A stretch of DNA of 64,000 nucleotides. Origin: Pseudacidovorax sp. (GTDB taxonomy: Bacteria > Pseudomonadota > Gammaproteobacteria > Burkholderiales > Burkholderiaceae_C). Positions 10,163-18,137 of the stretch are shown here, in pieces. Location of the stretch: assembly GCF_017991995.1 (NCBI RefSeq), contig NZ_JAGOPN010000002.1, forward strand, positions 186,001 to 250,000, in the 5' to 3' direction. Both the position numbers and the translations under genes were made by a program. The notes beneath the pieces were generated by a model, which was not told the DNA's origin, did no database searches, and saw nothing but the letters and a program-made list of their open reading frames with translations. Within the stretch, counting starts at the first letter, position 1; the number at the start of each line of letters is the position of its first letter.

Positions 10163-11725
10163 ATGACGATGTCCCTCACCCAATCCATCCACAAGGGCCG
10201 GCGCGAGAAGGCGGGCGAGACCGCGGCGATCTGCGGCGACGAACGTCGCAGCTGGGCCGAGCTCGCCGACCGCATCGAGCGCCTGGCCGGTGCGCTGGCG
10301 GCGCTGGGCGTGGCGCCGGGCGACCGCGTGGGCATGATGGCCCTCAACTCGGTGCGCTACCTGGAGTACTTCTACGGCTGCTGGTGGACGGGCGCGGTGG
10401 TCAACCCGGTCAACATCCGCTGGAATCCGCACGAGGTCGCGTACTCGCTGGACGACTGCGACACCCGCGTGCTGATCGTGGACGATGCCTTCGCCCCGCT
10501 GGTGCCGCAGTTGCGCCAGCTGTCGCGCAGCCTGCGCACGGTGATCTTCTGCGGCCGCGGCGCGCCGCCCGAGGGCGCGCTGGCCTACGAAGCCCTGCTG
10601 GCCGAGGCCGCGCCGCGCGACGACCTGCGGCGTGGCGGCACCGACCTGGCCGCCGTCATGTACACCGGCGGCACCACCGGCCGGCCCAAGGGCGTGATGC
10701 TGGGCCACGACAACCTGTACATCAATGCCCTGTCGAATGCCAGCGCGGTGCCGCGCGTGGGCGTGCAGGTGGGGCTGGTCGTCTCGCCCATGTTCCATGT
10801 GGCGGGCTGCGGGCTGTCGCTGCTGATGGCGCAGCGGCTGGTGCCGCAGGTCATCGTGCCGGCCTTCGACGAGGTGGCCATCATGGCGGCGGTGCAGGCG
10901 CACCGGGCCAACGAGATCTTCCTGGTGCCCACCATGATCAAGCGGCTGATCGAGCATCCGCGCTTCGCCGACTTCGACCTCTCCAGCCTCAAGCTGATGC
11001 TCTACGGTGCCGCGCCCATCGACGCGACGCTGCTGGCGCAGGCCATGGCTGCCCTGCCCGGCGCCGACTTCGCCCAGGCCTACGGCATGACCGAGCTGGC
11101 GCCCACCGTGGTCACCCTCGGCCCCGAGGAGCACCGCCCCGGCCCGCAGCGCGAGCGCCTGCTGCGCGCCGCCGGCCGGCCGGTGCCCATCGCCGAGGTG
11201 CGCATCGTCGACGGCGAAGGCCGTGAGCTGCCGCCCAGCGAGGTGGGCGAGATCACCGCCCGCGGCCCCATGGTGATGCAGGGCTACTGGAACAAGCCGG
11301 CCGAGACGGCCGCGGCGCTGCGTGACGGCTGGATGCACACCGGCGACATGGGCCGGCTCGATGCCGATGGCTACCTCTTCGTGGTCGACCGGCTCAAGGA
11401 CATGATCGTCAGCGGCGGCGAGAACGTGTATTCGGCCGAGGTGGAGAACGCCATCGCCCAGCTGCCGCAGGTGTCGATGTGCGCCGTCATCGGCGTGCCC
11501 GACGAGCGCTGGGGCGAGCGGGTGCATGCGGTGCTGGTGCTGCGCGAGGGCCAGTCGCTGGACGAGGCCGAGGTGATCGCCCATTGCCGCGCGCACATCG
11601 CCGGCTACAAGTGCCCGCGCTCGGTGGAGTTCCGCGCCGCGCTGCCGCTGTCGGCGGCCGGCAAGCTGCAGAAGTTCGAATTGCGCAAACCCTTCTGGGC
11701 CGGCCGCGCCCGCAACGTCAATTGA
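10163..11725 (+). CDS. Acyl-CoA ligase (AMP-forming), second of the cluster
   Basis: The product has 520 residues. The nucleotide motif YTGGTTGRPKG starts at Tyr167, followed by TEL in AQAYGMTELAPT, the A8 motif WMHTGDMGRLDADGYL with DRLKDMIVSGGENVYS, and the terminal Lys in LSAAGKLQKFEL. It differs clearly from the first ligase, so the two probably act on different acids, for example the parent substrate and a chain-shortened or ring-opened intermediate. Two ATGs six bases apart (10163 and 10169) are possible starts; neither has a strong ribosome-binding site. It lies 20 bp behind the racemase. Confidence 0.9.
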   Translation: MTMSLTQSIHKGRREKAGETAAICGDERRSWAELADRIERLAGALAALGVAPGDRVGMMALNSVRYLEYFYGCWWTGAVVNPVNIRWNPHEVAYSLDDCDTRVLIVDDAFAPLVPQLRQLSRSLRTVIFCGRGAPPEGALAYEALLAEAAPRDDLRRGGTDLAAVMYTGGTTGRPKGVMLGHDNLYINALSNASAVPRVGVQVGLVVSPMFHVAGCGLSLLMAQRLVPQVIVPAFDEVAIMAAVQAHRANEIFLVPTMIKRLIEHPRFADFDLSSLKLMLYGAAPIDATLLAQAMAALPGADFAQAYGMTELAPTVVTLGPEEHRPGPQRERLLRAAGRPVPIAEVRIVDGEGRELPPSEVGEITARGPMVMQGYWNKPAETAAALRDGWMHTGDMGRLDADGYLFVVDRLKDMIVSGGENVYSAEVENAIAQLPQVSMCAVIGVPDERWGERVHAVLVLREGQSLDEAEVIAHCRAHIAGYKCPRSVEFRAALPLSAAGKLQKFELRKPFWAGRARNVN

Positions 11726-11774
11726 CCGATCGCGCAGCCCGGCGCTGCCGGCTGCGCCCGACAAGGAGACAGAC

Positions 11775-12956
11775 ATGCCCCTGAACCTGAAGCGCTCCTG
11801 GAACAACGAGGAGCTGGAGGCGCTGCGCGACACTGCGGTGCGCTTCATCGAATCCGAGATGCAGCCGCAGGACGAAGCGGCGCGCAAGCGTGGTCATGTC
11901 GGCCACCAGCTCTGGCGCCGCGCCGGTGAGCTGGGCCTGCTGTGCACCGACATTCCCGAGGAGTACGGCGGCGGTGGCGGCGACTTCCGGCACGAGGCGG
12001 TGATCTACGAGGAGATGGCGCGCCGCGGCCTCTCCGGCATGAGCAACTCGGTGCACGCCATCGTGGCGCACTACTTCCTCAATCACGGCACCGAGGCGCA
12101 GAAGCGCAAGTACCTGCCGCGCATGGCCCGCGGCGAGCTGATCGGTGCCATCGCCATGACCGAGCCCGGTGCCGGCTCTGACCTGCAGGGCATCCGCACC
12201 CGGGCCGAGCGGCAGGGCGACCACTACGTGCTCAATGGCAGCAAGACCTTCATCACCAACGGCTTCCTGGCCGGCGTGATCCTGGTCGTCTGCAAGACCG
12301 ACCCCACGCAGGGTGCGCGCGGCACCTCGATCCTGATCGTGGAGACCGATGCGGCACCGGCCGGCGACGACGCGCCGGGCATGCAGCGCGAAGGCTTCCG
12401 CGTAGGCCGCGTGCTCGACAAGATGGGCATGAAGGCGCAGGACACCTCCGAGCTCTTCTTCGACAACGTGGTGGTGCCGGCCGACGGCCTGCTGGGCGGC
12501 CAGGAGGGCCAGGGCTTCTACCAGCTGATGGGCGACCTGCCCTACGAGCGGCTGATCATCGGCGTCAGCGCCGTGGCCTGCATGGAAGGCGCCTATGCCG
12601 CCACGCTGGACTATGTGCGCGAGCGCAAGGCCTTCGGCAAGCCCATCGCCGAGATGCAGAACACCAAGTTCAAGCTGGCCGAGGTGGCCACGCAGATCAT
12701 GGTGGGACGTGCCTTCATGGACCGCTGCGTGCAGCAGATCGTGGCCGGCGAGCTGGACACGGCCACCGCCTCCATGGCCAAGCTTTGGGGCTCGGAGGCG
12801 CAGGGTCGTGTTCTCGACGAACTGGTGCAGCTGCATGGCGGCTACGGCTTCATGAACGAATACCTGGTCACGCGCATGTATGCCGACGCGCGGGTGCAGC
12901 GCATCTATGGCGGCACCAGCGAGATCATGAAGGAAGTCATCTCGCGGGCGCTGTGA
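11775..12956 (+). CDS. Acyl-CoA dehydrogenase, LCAD/IVD type
   Basis: This 393-residue flavoenzyme introduces the 2,3 double bond into an acyl-CoA and passes electrons to ETF. It shows the family signatures AIAMTEPGAGSDLQGI and the C-terminal RIYGGTSEIMKEVI. The MCAD-type catalytic Glu is Gly in this YGGT motif, and a Glu at residue 271 (VACMEGAYAA) lines up with Glu261 of LCAD, so the base sits at the long-chain/isovaleryl position, which suits bulky or branched substrates. Start ATG at 11775 with AAGGAGA. Its stop overlaps the next crotonase start. Confidence 0.93.
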   Translation: MPLNLKRSWNNEELEALRDTAVRFIESEMQPQDEAARKRGHVGHQLWRRAGELGLLCTDIPEEYGGGGGDFRHEAVIYEEMARRGLSGMSNSVHAIVAHYFLNHGTEAQKRKYLPRMARGELIGAIAMTEPGAGSDLQGIRTRAERQGDHYVLNGSKTFITNGFLAGVILVVCKTDPTQGARGTSILIVETDAAPAGDDAPGMQREGFRVGRVLDKMGMKAQDTSELFFDNVVVPADGLLGGQEGQGFYQLMGDLPYERLIIGVSAVACMEGAYAATLDYVRERKAFGKPIAEMQNTKFKLAEVATQIMVGRAFMDRCVQQIVAGELDTATASMAKLWGSEAQGRVLDELVQLHGGYGFMNEYLVTRMYADARVQRIYGGTSEIMKEVISRAL

Positions 12957-13777
12957 TGACGACGCCCGCCGCCAACGATGTGCTGCAGGTGCGCGAGGAA
13001 GCCGGCGTCGCCTGGCTCACGCTGCACCGGCCCGAACGCCTGAATGCGCTGGACGACACGCTGGTGCTGGCCCTGCGCCAGTACTTCCAGGGCCTGACGC
13101 TGCAGTCTTCCGCCCGCGTGGTGGTGCTGCGCGGCGCGGGCCGGGCCTTCTGCGCCGGGCTGGACCTGCGGGACGTGGACCTCGAGCGCATGCCCGACGC
13201 CGCCACGATGCTCCAACGCCAGCGCGGCATCCGCGACATCATGGTGGCCATGCGGCGCTGCCCGCAGCCCATCGTGAGCCTGGTGCAGGGCGCGGCCAGC
13301 GGCGGCGGCTTCGCGCTGGCGCTGGCCTCGGACATCCGCTTGGCCACGCCCGACGCCCGCATGAACGCCGCCTTCATCCGCATCGGCCTGTCAGCCTGCG
13401 ACGTGGGCGTGAGCTACTTCCTGCCGCGCATGGTCGGCAGTTCGGTGGCCGCCGAATACATGCTGACCGGCCGCTTCATCGACGCACCGCGTGCGCAGCA
13501 ACTGGGCCTGGTCAGCCGCGTGGGCCCCATGGACGAGATCGAGGCCGAGGCGCGCAGCCTGTGCGCCGACATGCTGCGCGCCACGCCGCTGGGCCTGGCC
13601 CTCACCAAGGACGCCCTGGGCCATGCGGTGGACGCCGCGAGCCTGGAGGCGGCCATGGCCCTCGAAGACCGCAACCAGGTGCTGTGCACCCAGACGCCCG
13701 ACTTCCAGGAAGGCGTGCGCGCCTTCCTGGCGCGGCGCGAACCGCGCTACGGCGCTTCCTCACCCGTGAAGCCATGA
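12956..13777 (+). CDS. Crotonase-family enoyl-CoA hydratase/isomerase
   Basis: The second crotonase paralogue has 273 residues. The oxyanion-hole segments are GRAFCAGLDLRDV and QGAASGGGFALALASD. Compared by eye with rat crotonase, Glu144 is Ala and Glu164 is Phe, while an Asp occurs in LSACDVGVSYFL, so it is not a canonical hydratase. The ATG at 12956 overlaps the dehydrogenase stop (TGATG) and its own stop overlaps the SDR start, which places it in a tightly coupled translational unit. Hydration of a hindered enoyl-CoA or isomerisation are both possible. Confidence 0.88.
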   Translation: MTTPAANDVLQVREEAGVAWLTLHRPERLNALDDTLVLALRQYFQGLTLQSSARVVVLRGAGRAFCAGLDLRDVDLERMPDAATMLQRQRGIRDIMVAMRRCPQPIVSLVQGAASGGGFALALASDIRLATPDARMNAAFIRIGLSACDVGVSYFLPRMVGSSVAAEYMLTGRFIDAPRAQQLGLVSRVGPMDEIEAEARSLCADMLRATPLGLALTKDALGHAVDAASLEAAMALEDRNQVLCTQTPDFQEGVRAFLARREPRYGASSPVKP

Positions 13778-14664
13778 CCCTCGACGACCTCATGTACAAG
13801 CCCGGCCTGCTGGCCGGCGAACGCATCCTCGTGACCGGCGGCGGCACCGGCTTGGGCCGCGTCATGGCCGAGGCCTTCCTGATGCTCGGCGCCGACGTCT
13901 ACCTCTGCGGCCGACGCGGCCCGGTGGTGGAAGAGACTGCACGCGAGCTGATGGCGGCCCACGGCGGCAAGGCGGCCGGCCATGCCTGCGACGTGCGGCA
14001 GCCTGACGCCATCGAGGCCATGCTCGACGCCATCTGGGCCGACGGCGGGCCGCTCACCGGCCTGGTCAACAACGCGGCCGGCAACTTCGTCAGCCGCACC
14101 GAGGACCTGTCGATGCGCGCCTTCGACGCCGTGGCCAACATCGTCATGCGCGGCAGCTTCAACATGACGCTGGAATGCGGCCGGCGCTGGCTGGCGGCAG
14201 GGCAGCGCGGCAGCGTGCTGTCCATCCTGACCACCTGGGTGTGGAACGGCTCCGCCTTCACCGTGCCTTCGGCCATGGCCAAGTCCGGTGTGCATGCGAT
14301 GACCCAGTCGCTGGCGGTGGAATGGGGCAACCGCGGCATCCGCTGCAACGCCATCGCGCCGGGGCTCTTTCCCACCGAGGGCATGAGCGCGCGCCTCAAT
14401 CCACAGGGCGGCGAGCACAAGCCCGAGGGCAATCCCATGCAGCGCGCCGGTCGCATGCCCGAGCTGGCCAACCTGGCGGTCTTCCTCATGAGCCGACAGG
14501 CCGAGTACCTCACGGGACAGACGATTGCCATCGATGGCGGGCAATATCAGGCCACCGGCGGCAACTTCGCCAGCCTGGCCGCCTGGGGCGATGACGACTG
14601 GGCGAAGGCGCGCGAGTCCATCGCCTCGCGCAACGCGGCCGACCGCGCCCAGCGCACGGCCTGA
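13774..14664 (+). CDS. SDR-family 2,4-dienoyl-CoA-reductase-like protein with Trp at the catalytic Tyr position
   Basis: This 296-residue Rossmann protein has the NADP-binding TGGGTGLG at 21-28, NNAAGNF at 99-105, PSAMAKSGVHAM around Ser166 and Lys170, and IAIDGG near the end. These match mitochondrial DECR1, whose catalytic residues are, from memory, Asn148, Tyr199, Ser210 and Lys214; the spacing gives Asn104, residue 155, Ser166 and Lys170 here. Residue 155 is Trp (TTWVW), not Tyr. The family would reduce dienoyl-CoA made from unsaturated acids. The start overlaps the preceding stop by ATGA. Confidence 0.85.
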   Translation: MTLDDLMYKPGLLAGERILVTGGGTGLGRVMAEAFLMLGADVYLCGRRGPVVEETARELMAAHGGKAAGHACDVRQPDAIEAMLDAIWADGGPLTGLVNNAAGNFVSRTEDLSMRAFDAVANIVMRGSFNMTLECGRRWLAAGQRGSVLSILTTWVWNGSAFTVPSAMAKSGVHAMTQSLAVEWGNRGIRCNAIAPGLFPTEGMSARLNPQGGEHKPEGNPMQRAGRMPELANLAVFLMSRQAEYLTGQTIAIDGGQYQATGGNFASLAAWGDDDWAKARESIASRNAADRAQRTA

Positions 14665-14702
14665 GATCCCGCCGCCGGGCTTTGCACAGGAGACTTTTTT
14701 CG

Positions 14703-15509
14703 ATGACTTCCCCCACCCGTGTGCGGGTCGACGTGGACGGCGGCGTGGCAGAGGTGGCGCTCGCCCGGCCCGACAAGATGAACGCGCTCGACCCCGCCAT
14801 GTTCGACGCCCTGCTCGATGCCCTGGCGCGCCTGCAGGCCGAGCCCGGCCTGCGCGCCGTGGTGCTGCACGGCGAAGGTCGCGCCTTCTGCGCCGGACTG
14901 GACATGGGCAGCATGGCCGGCATGGCGGGCGGCGAACCCGCTGGCGGCTTCACCGACCTGCTGCCGCGCACCCATGGCATCGCCAACCGCTTCCAGCAGG
15001 TCTGCTGGGGCTGGCAGGAGCTGCCGGTGCCCGTCATCGCCGCGGTGCACGGCGTGGCCTATGGCGGCGGTTTGCAGCTGGCAGCGGGCGCGGACATCCG
15101 CCTGGTGGCGGCCGATGCGCGCCTGTCGGTGCTGGAGATCAAGTGGGGCCTGGTGCCCGACATGGCGGGCTGCGCGTTGCTGGCGCCGCTGGTGCGCGGC
15201 GACCACCTGCGGGAGTTGGTCTACACCGGCCGCGTGGTCGATGGCACCGAGGCCGCCGCGCTGGGCCTGGCGACCCGGGTCAGCGCCGATCCGCTGACCG
15301 AGGCCCGGACCATGGCGCGCCAGATCGCCGCCAGCAGCCCCAGCGCCATCCGCGCCGCCAAGCGGCTGATGCGCCTGACGGCACACGCCACGCCCGAGGA
15401 ACTGCTGCTCGCCGAAGCGCGGGAGCAGCAGGCGCTCATCGGTAGCCCGAATCAGAGGGAGGCAGTGCGCGCGGGGATGGAAAAGCGCCCGGCAAGGTAC
15501 GAGGACTGA
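14703..15509 (+). CDS. Crotonase-family enoyl-CoA hydratase
   Basis: The third paralogue has 268 residues, with GRAFCAGLDMGSMAGM and HGVAYGGGLQLAAGAD as CoA/oxyanion segments. Aligned by eye to rat crotonase, Glu144 is Gln but Glu164 is kept (LEIKWGLVPD), so of the three it best fits an active hydratase or one of the Glu/Asp isomerases. AGGAG lies 11 bases before the ATG at 14703, with a T-run between; an in-frame TTG 21 bases upstream would put that AGGAG inside the gene. It is the last gene of the + strand cluster. Confidence 0.88.
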   Translation: MTSPTRVRVDVDGGVAEVALARPDKMNALDPAMFDALLDALARLQAEPGLRAVVLHGEGRAFCAGLDMGSMAGMAGGEPAGGFTDLLPRTHGIANRFQQVCWGWQELPVPVIAAVHGVAYGGGLQLAAGADIRLVAADARLSVLEIKWGLVPDMAGCALLAPLVRGDHLRELVYTGRVVDGTEAAALGLATRVSADPLTEARTMARQIAASSPSAIRAAKRLMRLTAHATPEELLLAEAREQQALIGSPNQREAVRAGMEKRPARYED

Positions 15510-15573
15510 GCCCGCTTCCCCCTTCGCGGCTCGGCGCGCTTCCCATCCGATCTGCGGGGTGGCGTCCCGCCGC

Positions 15574-15777
15574 TCAGCGGCCCGACTTGTTGCGCACGCC
15601 GCTGACGCCAGCGTCGATGGTGCCGAACACCTCCACACCGCTGCCGCCCGTGGATGCCGTGCTGCCGCCGCTGGCCGAGCCGCTGCTCGCGCAGCCGGTG
15701 CCGAGGGCGGCAAGGCCCAGCATCAGTGCCAGGGTGAGGGCGGCGCGCCGGGCGCCGGGGGCGAATCGAGAGGTCAT
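15574..15777 (-). CDS. Small lipoprotein, 67 residues, unknown function
   Basis: The product has a classical lipoprotein signal: a basic N-terminus, a hydrophobic stretch LALMLGLAALG and a lipobox ending at Cys29 (LGTGC). After the Cys comes a Ser/Gly/Thr-rich linker and then VEVFGTIDAGVSGVRN, which looks like the first strand of Burkholderiales trimeric porins (pattern V-T-L-Y-G-x-x-D-A-G-V). The ATG at 15777 was chosen so that the signal peptide is at the start; the frame is open further upstream through the phosphoesterase gene on the same strand. No function is assigned. Confidence 0.65.
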   Translation of the reverse strand: MTSRFAPGARRAALTLALMLGLAALGTGCASSGSASGGSTASTGGSGVEVFGTIDAGVSGVRNKSGR

Positions 15778-15824
15778 CGAACGGTTCCTTGGATGAGGAT
15801 GGCCGGCATTCAGCACCGGACGCT

Positions 15825-16652
15825 TCAGGGTCGACTCCGAGGCTGCGTCGGCAGTTCCACGCAGCCCAGCGGCAGGAAGCCGGCCTGCTCGCCCTTTTCC
15901 TCGTAGCCGCGCGGATTGGCGACCACGCGGCAGCCTGACTTCACGTAGTCGAAGGCGCAATGCAGGTGGCCGTGCATCCAGACGTCGGCCAGCGGCAGCA
16001 ACTCGTCCAGCGCATTGCAGAAGCCTGCCGTGCCCGGCGCCAGCCCGTAGCGCGGGTCGGCGCTGGCCAGCGAAGGCGCGAAGTGAGTGATGGCTACCGT
16101 CACACCGTCGAAGGGCTGGGCGAGTGCTTCGCGCAGCCAGTCCTGGCACGCCAGGGCCTGCGCGCGCAGCTCGGCTGCCATGAAGGGCTGGCCGCCGCGT
16201 GTGGTGGCGGCCTTGGCCAGGTAGAAATCGGCGGCGCGCATGGCCTTGCCGCGCTTGCGAACGCGGGCGACGGTGTCGTCCTGCGGCGTCGCAAGGGCGT
16301 CGAAGTCGGCCCAGAGCGTGGTGCCGACGAAGCGCACACCCTGGTGCACCTGCATCTCGCGCTCCAGCCAGACGATGCCGAGCGCCTCGCAGTGCTCGCG
16401 CAGACGGGCATGGGTCTCGTCGAAATCCAGGCCGTCGTACTCATGATTGCCGGGCACGTAGATCACCGGCACCGGCCAGCCCCGCTTCGGGGAAAAGCGG
16501 CCCAGGCCGAAATCCGGGTCCGTCAGCTGCGAGCCGCGCTGGTACGAGCCCACGTCCCCCGCGAGCACCAGCAGCTCGGCGCCGGGCGCGGGATGGGCGA
16601 CGAATTCGGGATAGGTCTCGAGGTGCAGGTCCGACAGCAGCTGGATCTTCAT
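15825..16652 (-). CDS. Calcineurin-like metallophosphoesterase
   Basis: The 275-residue protein has all metal-binding blocks of the calcineurin-like fold in order: SDLHLE, LAGDVGS, GNHEYD, a lone THFAP and GHLHCAFDY. It has no signal peptide and should be cytoplasmic. I chose the ATG at 16652; a GTG two codons upstream is possible. Members hydrolyse phosphomono- or diesters, including nucleotides, but the true substrate cannot be read from sequence. It lies 47 bp before the small lipoprotein gene on the same strand. Confidence 0.88.
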   Translation of the reverse strand: MKIQLLSDLHLETYPEFVAHPAPGAELLVLAGDVGSYQRGSQLTDPDFGLGRFSPKRGWPVPVIYVPGNHEYDGLDFDETHARLREHCEALGIVWLEREMQVHQGVRFVGTTLWADFDALATPQDDTVARVRKRGKAMRAADFYLAKAATTRGGQPFMAAELRAQALACQDWLREALAQPFDGVTVAITHFAPSLASADPRYGLAPGTAGFCNALDELLPLADVWMHGHLHCAFDYVKSGCRVVANPRGYEEKGEQAGFLPLGCVELPTQPRSRP

Positions 16653-16734
16653 GCGCACCAGTGTAGAAATTCACAGCCCATGTCGCGGTCGCTGCGGCGC
16701 CATGCGCGGACGGCATGGAGTTGGGGTTGTGAAA

Positions 16735-16756
16735 ACTAGGGAAAACCCTATTCTTC
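16735..16756 (+). promoter_or_regulatory. Conserved upstream motif, copy 1 (TAGGG-AAAA-CCCTA)
   Basis: A perfect inverted repeat TAGGG/CCCTA around AAAA (16737-16750) is followed by TTCTTC. TTGTGA (16727-16732) and TATTCT (16749-16754) could be -35 and -10 boxes 16 bp apart, which would put the palindrome in the promoter spacer. Eighteen of 22 bases recur at 18066-18087 in the same orientation, also about 45 bp before a small plus-strand gene. Confidence 0.5.
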
Positions 16757-16798
16757 TACCCATACCTACATACACGCGGCGTGGAGCCGCGAAACATC

Positions 16799-16972
16799 AT
16801 GTCTTCCCTGCTCACTTTCTGGTCCCGCTGGATGCAACCGACCGCCGCCCCCGTGCCCGCCAGCCCGGCCGCCGATCTCTTCGAATCCGCCGACGCGATG
16901 GCCGGCCTGGATCCGCACCACGCGCAGGAACTGCGCGAAGCCGCTTCCGCCTGGCTGCGCGTCGTCCGTTGA
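16799..16972 (+). CDS. Small protein, 57 residues, unknown
   Basis: The frame encodes MSSLLTFWSRWMQPT followed by a Pro/Ala linker and an acidic-to-basic helical end (HAQELREAASAWLRVVR). A short aromatic, amphipathic N-terminus and an Arg-containing C-terminus are typical of small stress-associated proteins of Burkholderiales, but I do not recognise the family with certainty. GGAG stands 12 bases before the ATG; a GTG at 16781 is an alternative start. Support for coding comes from the motif-bearing promoter region and from lack of any other gene in this 385-bp gap. Confidence 0.5.
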   Translation: MSSLLTFWSRWMQPTAAPVPASPAADLFESADAMAGLDPHHAQELREAASAWLRVVR

Positions 16973-17037
16973 GGTATCGCCAGGCTGGCGCAAGATAAGC
17001 GGCAACCGGAGCACCGGCGGGATAGGCCGCAAGCCAC

Positions 17038-18024
17038 TCAGGCCCGCGGCAGCACGTACTCCGCCAGGGTGCGGGCAAACGCATCGCCCGCCGCCCGCAC
17101 GATCAGGTCGCGCAGCCACGCGTGACCCGGTGCCGCCTGCATACGCCGGTGCCACAGCGCATCCACGTGCACCAGCGGCAGGGTGAGCGGCAACTCACGC
17201 ACGACCAGGCCGTCGCTCACGCCGGTGCTGCTCACGAAATGGCGCGGCAGCACCGTCAGCAGGTCCGAATCGGCCACCACCTTGCCGGCCGTGAAGAACT
17301 GGTTCACCGTCAGCACGATGCGCCGGCGACGGCCGATGGCCTCCAGCGCCTCGTCGACGAAACCCCAGGGCCGCCCGGAAAAGCTCACCAGCAGGTGACG
17401 CGCGGCGCAGAAGGCGTCCAGCGTCAGCTCCTGCGCGGCCAGCGGATGGCCGCTACGCATCACGCAAACGTAGCGCCCCACGTAAAGGCGGTGCGATTCG
17501 AAGGCCACGGCTTCACCGGCCTGGGTGCGGGCCGTCAGGTCGGCCATCACCGCCGGAAAGTGGCCGATGGCCAGGTCTGCCGATTCCTTGTCGAGCAGGC
17601 CGCGCGGGTCGCGCGTGTTCAGCGGTACCACCCGCAGCGACACGCCGGGCGCCTCCGCCTCCAGCAGCCGCACGGCGCCGGGAATCAGCTCGGTGGCGGT
17701 GGCATCGGCCATGGCCAGCACGAAGCTGTCGTCCGCCTGCGCCGGCTCGAAGGCCGTGGGGGCGATGGCGTGCTGGATGTGGCGCAAGGCGTCGCGCACC
17801 ACCGGCCACAGGGCCAGGGCCCGCGGCGTGGGCTCGACACCGCTGCCGGCGCGGTGCACCAGCTCGTCGCCCAGCGTCTCGCGCAGGCGGCGCAGGGCAT
17901 TGCTCACCGCGGGCTGGGTCAGAGAGAGGTTGCGGGCGGCGCGGGTGAGGCTGCGCTCGGCCATCACCTCGTCGAAGACGCGCAGGAGATTCAGATCGAG
18001 TGTGCGGAAATTGACGTTCATCAT
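17038..18024 (-). CDS. LysR-family transcriptional regulator
   Basis: This 328-residue protein has the N-terminal winged helix-turn-helix of the LysR family (FRTLDLNLLRVFDEVMAERS, then LTRAARNLSLTQPAVSNALRR) and a C-terminal two-lobed effector domain. The domain order and the DLNLL start are like NodD/LinR-type members. It is transcribed divergently from the membrane protein at 18138, the usual arrangement for a LysR regulator and its target, and inverted repeats overlap its own start. Effector and targets are unknown. Start ATG at 18024, or at 18021, the second of two adjacent Met codons. Confidence 0.93.
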   Translation of the reverse strand: MMNVNFRTLDLNLLRVFDEVMAERSLTRAARNLSLTQPAVSNALRRLRETLGDELVHRAGSGVEPTPRALALWPVVRDALRHIQHAIAPTAFEPAQADDSFVLAMADATATELIPGAVRLLEAEAPGVSLRVVPLNTRDPRGLLDKESADLAIGHFPAVMADLTARTQAGEAVAFESHRLYVGRYVCVMRSGHPLAAQELTLDAFCAARHLLVSFSGRPWGFVDEALEAIGRRRRIVLTVNQFFTAGKVVADSDLLTVLPRHFVSSTGVSDGLVVRELPLTLPLVHVDALWHRRMQAAPGHAWLRDLIVRAAGDAFARTLAEYVLPRA

Positions 18025-18059
18025 TCCAATGAATGAAGAGCATCACCACTATAAAGTGG
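18022..18059. promoter_or_regulatory. Inverted repeats at the LysR/membrane-protein divergent promoter
   Basis: Two short palindromes lie here: CATTC-CAAT-GAATG at 18022-18035, which covers the lysR start codon, and CCACT-ATAA-AGTGG at 18046-18059. LysR proteins usually bind such dyads in the shared intergenic region and repress their own gene, so both are candidate sites. Confidence 0.4.
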
Positions 18060-18065
18060 AAGAAC

Positions 18066-18087
18066 ACTGGGGCAAACCCTAATATTC
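18066..18087 (+). promoter_or_regulatory. Conserved upstream motif, copy 2 (GGG-CAAA-CCC)
   Basis: This site matches 18 of 22 bases of the motif at 16735-16756. It lies 50 bp before the membrane-protein start and contains TAATAT as a possible -10 box. It is the only other copy I noticed in the window. Confidence 0.45.
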
Positions 18088-18137
18088 AGTCCATCGGCAC
18101 TGTTGCCCACCGTTTTCTTCCCTAGGAGGGGATTGCC

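Noticed and set aside
15960-16739. 259-residue frame opposite the metallophosphoesterase
   Set aside because: The minus strand here carries all calcineurin-like motifs; the plus frame is a by-product.
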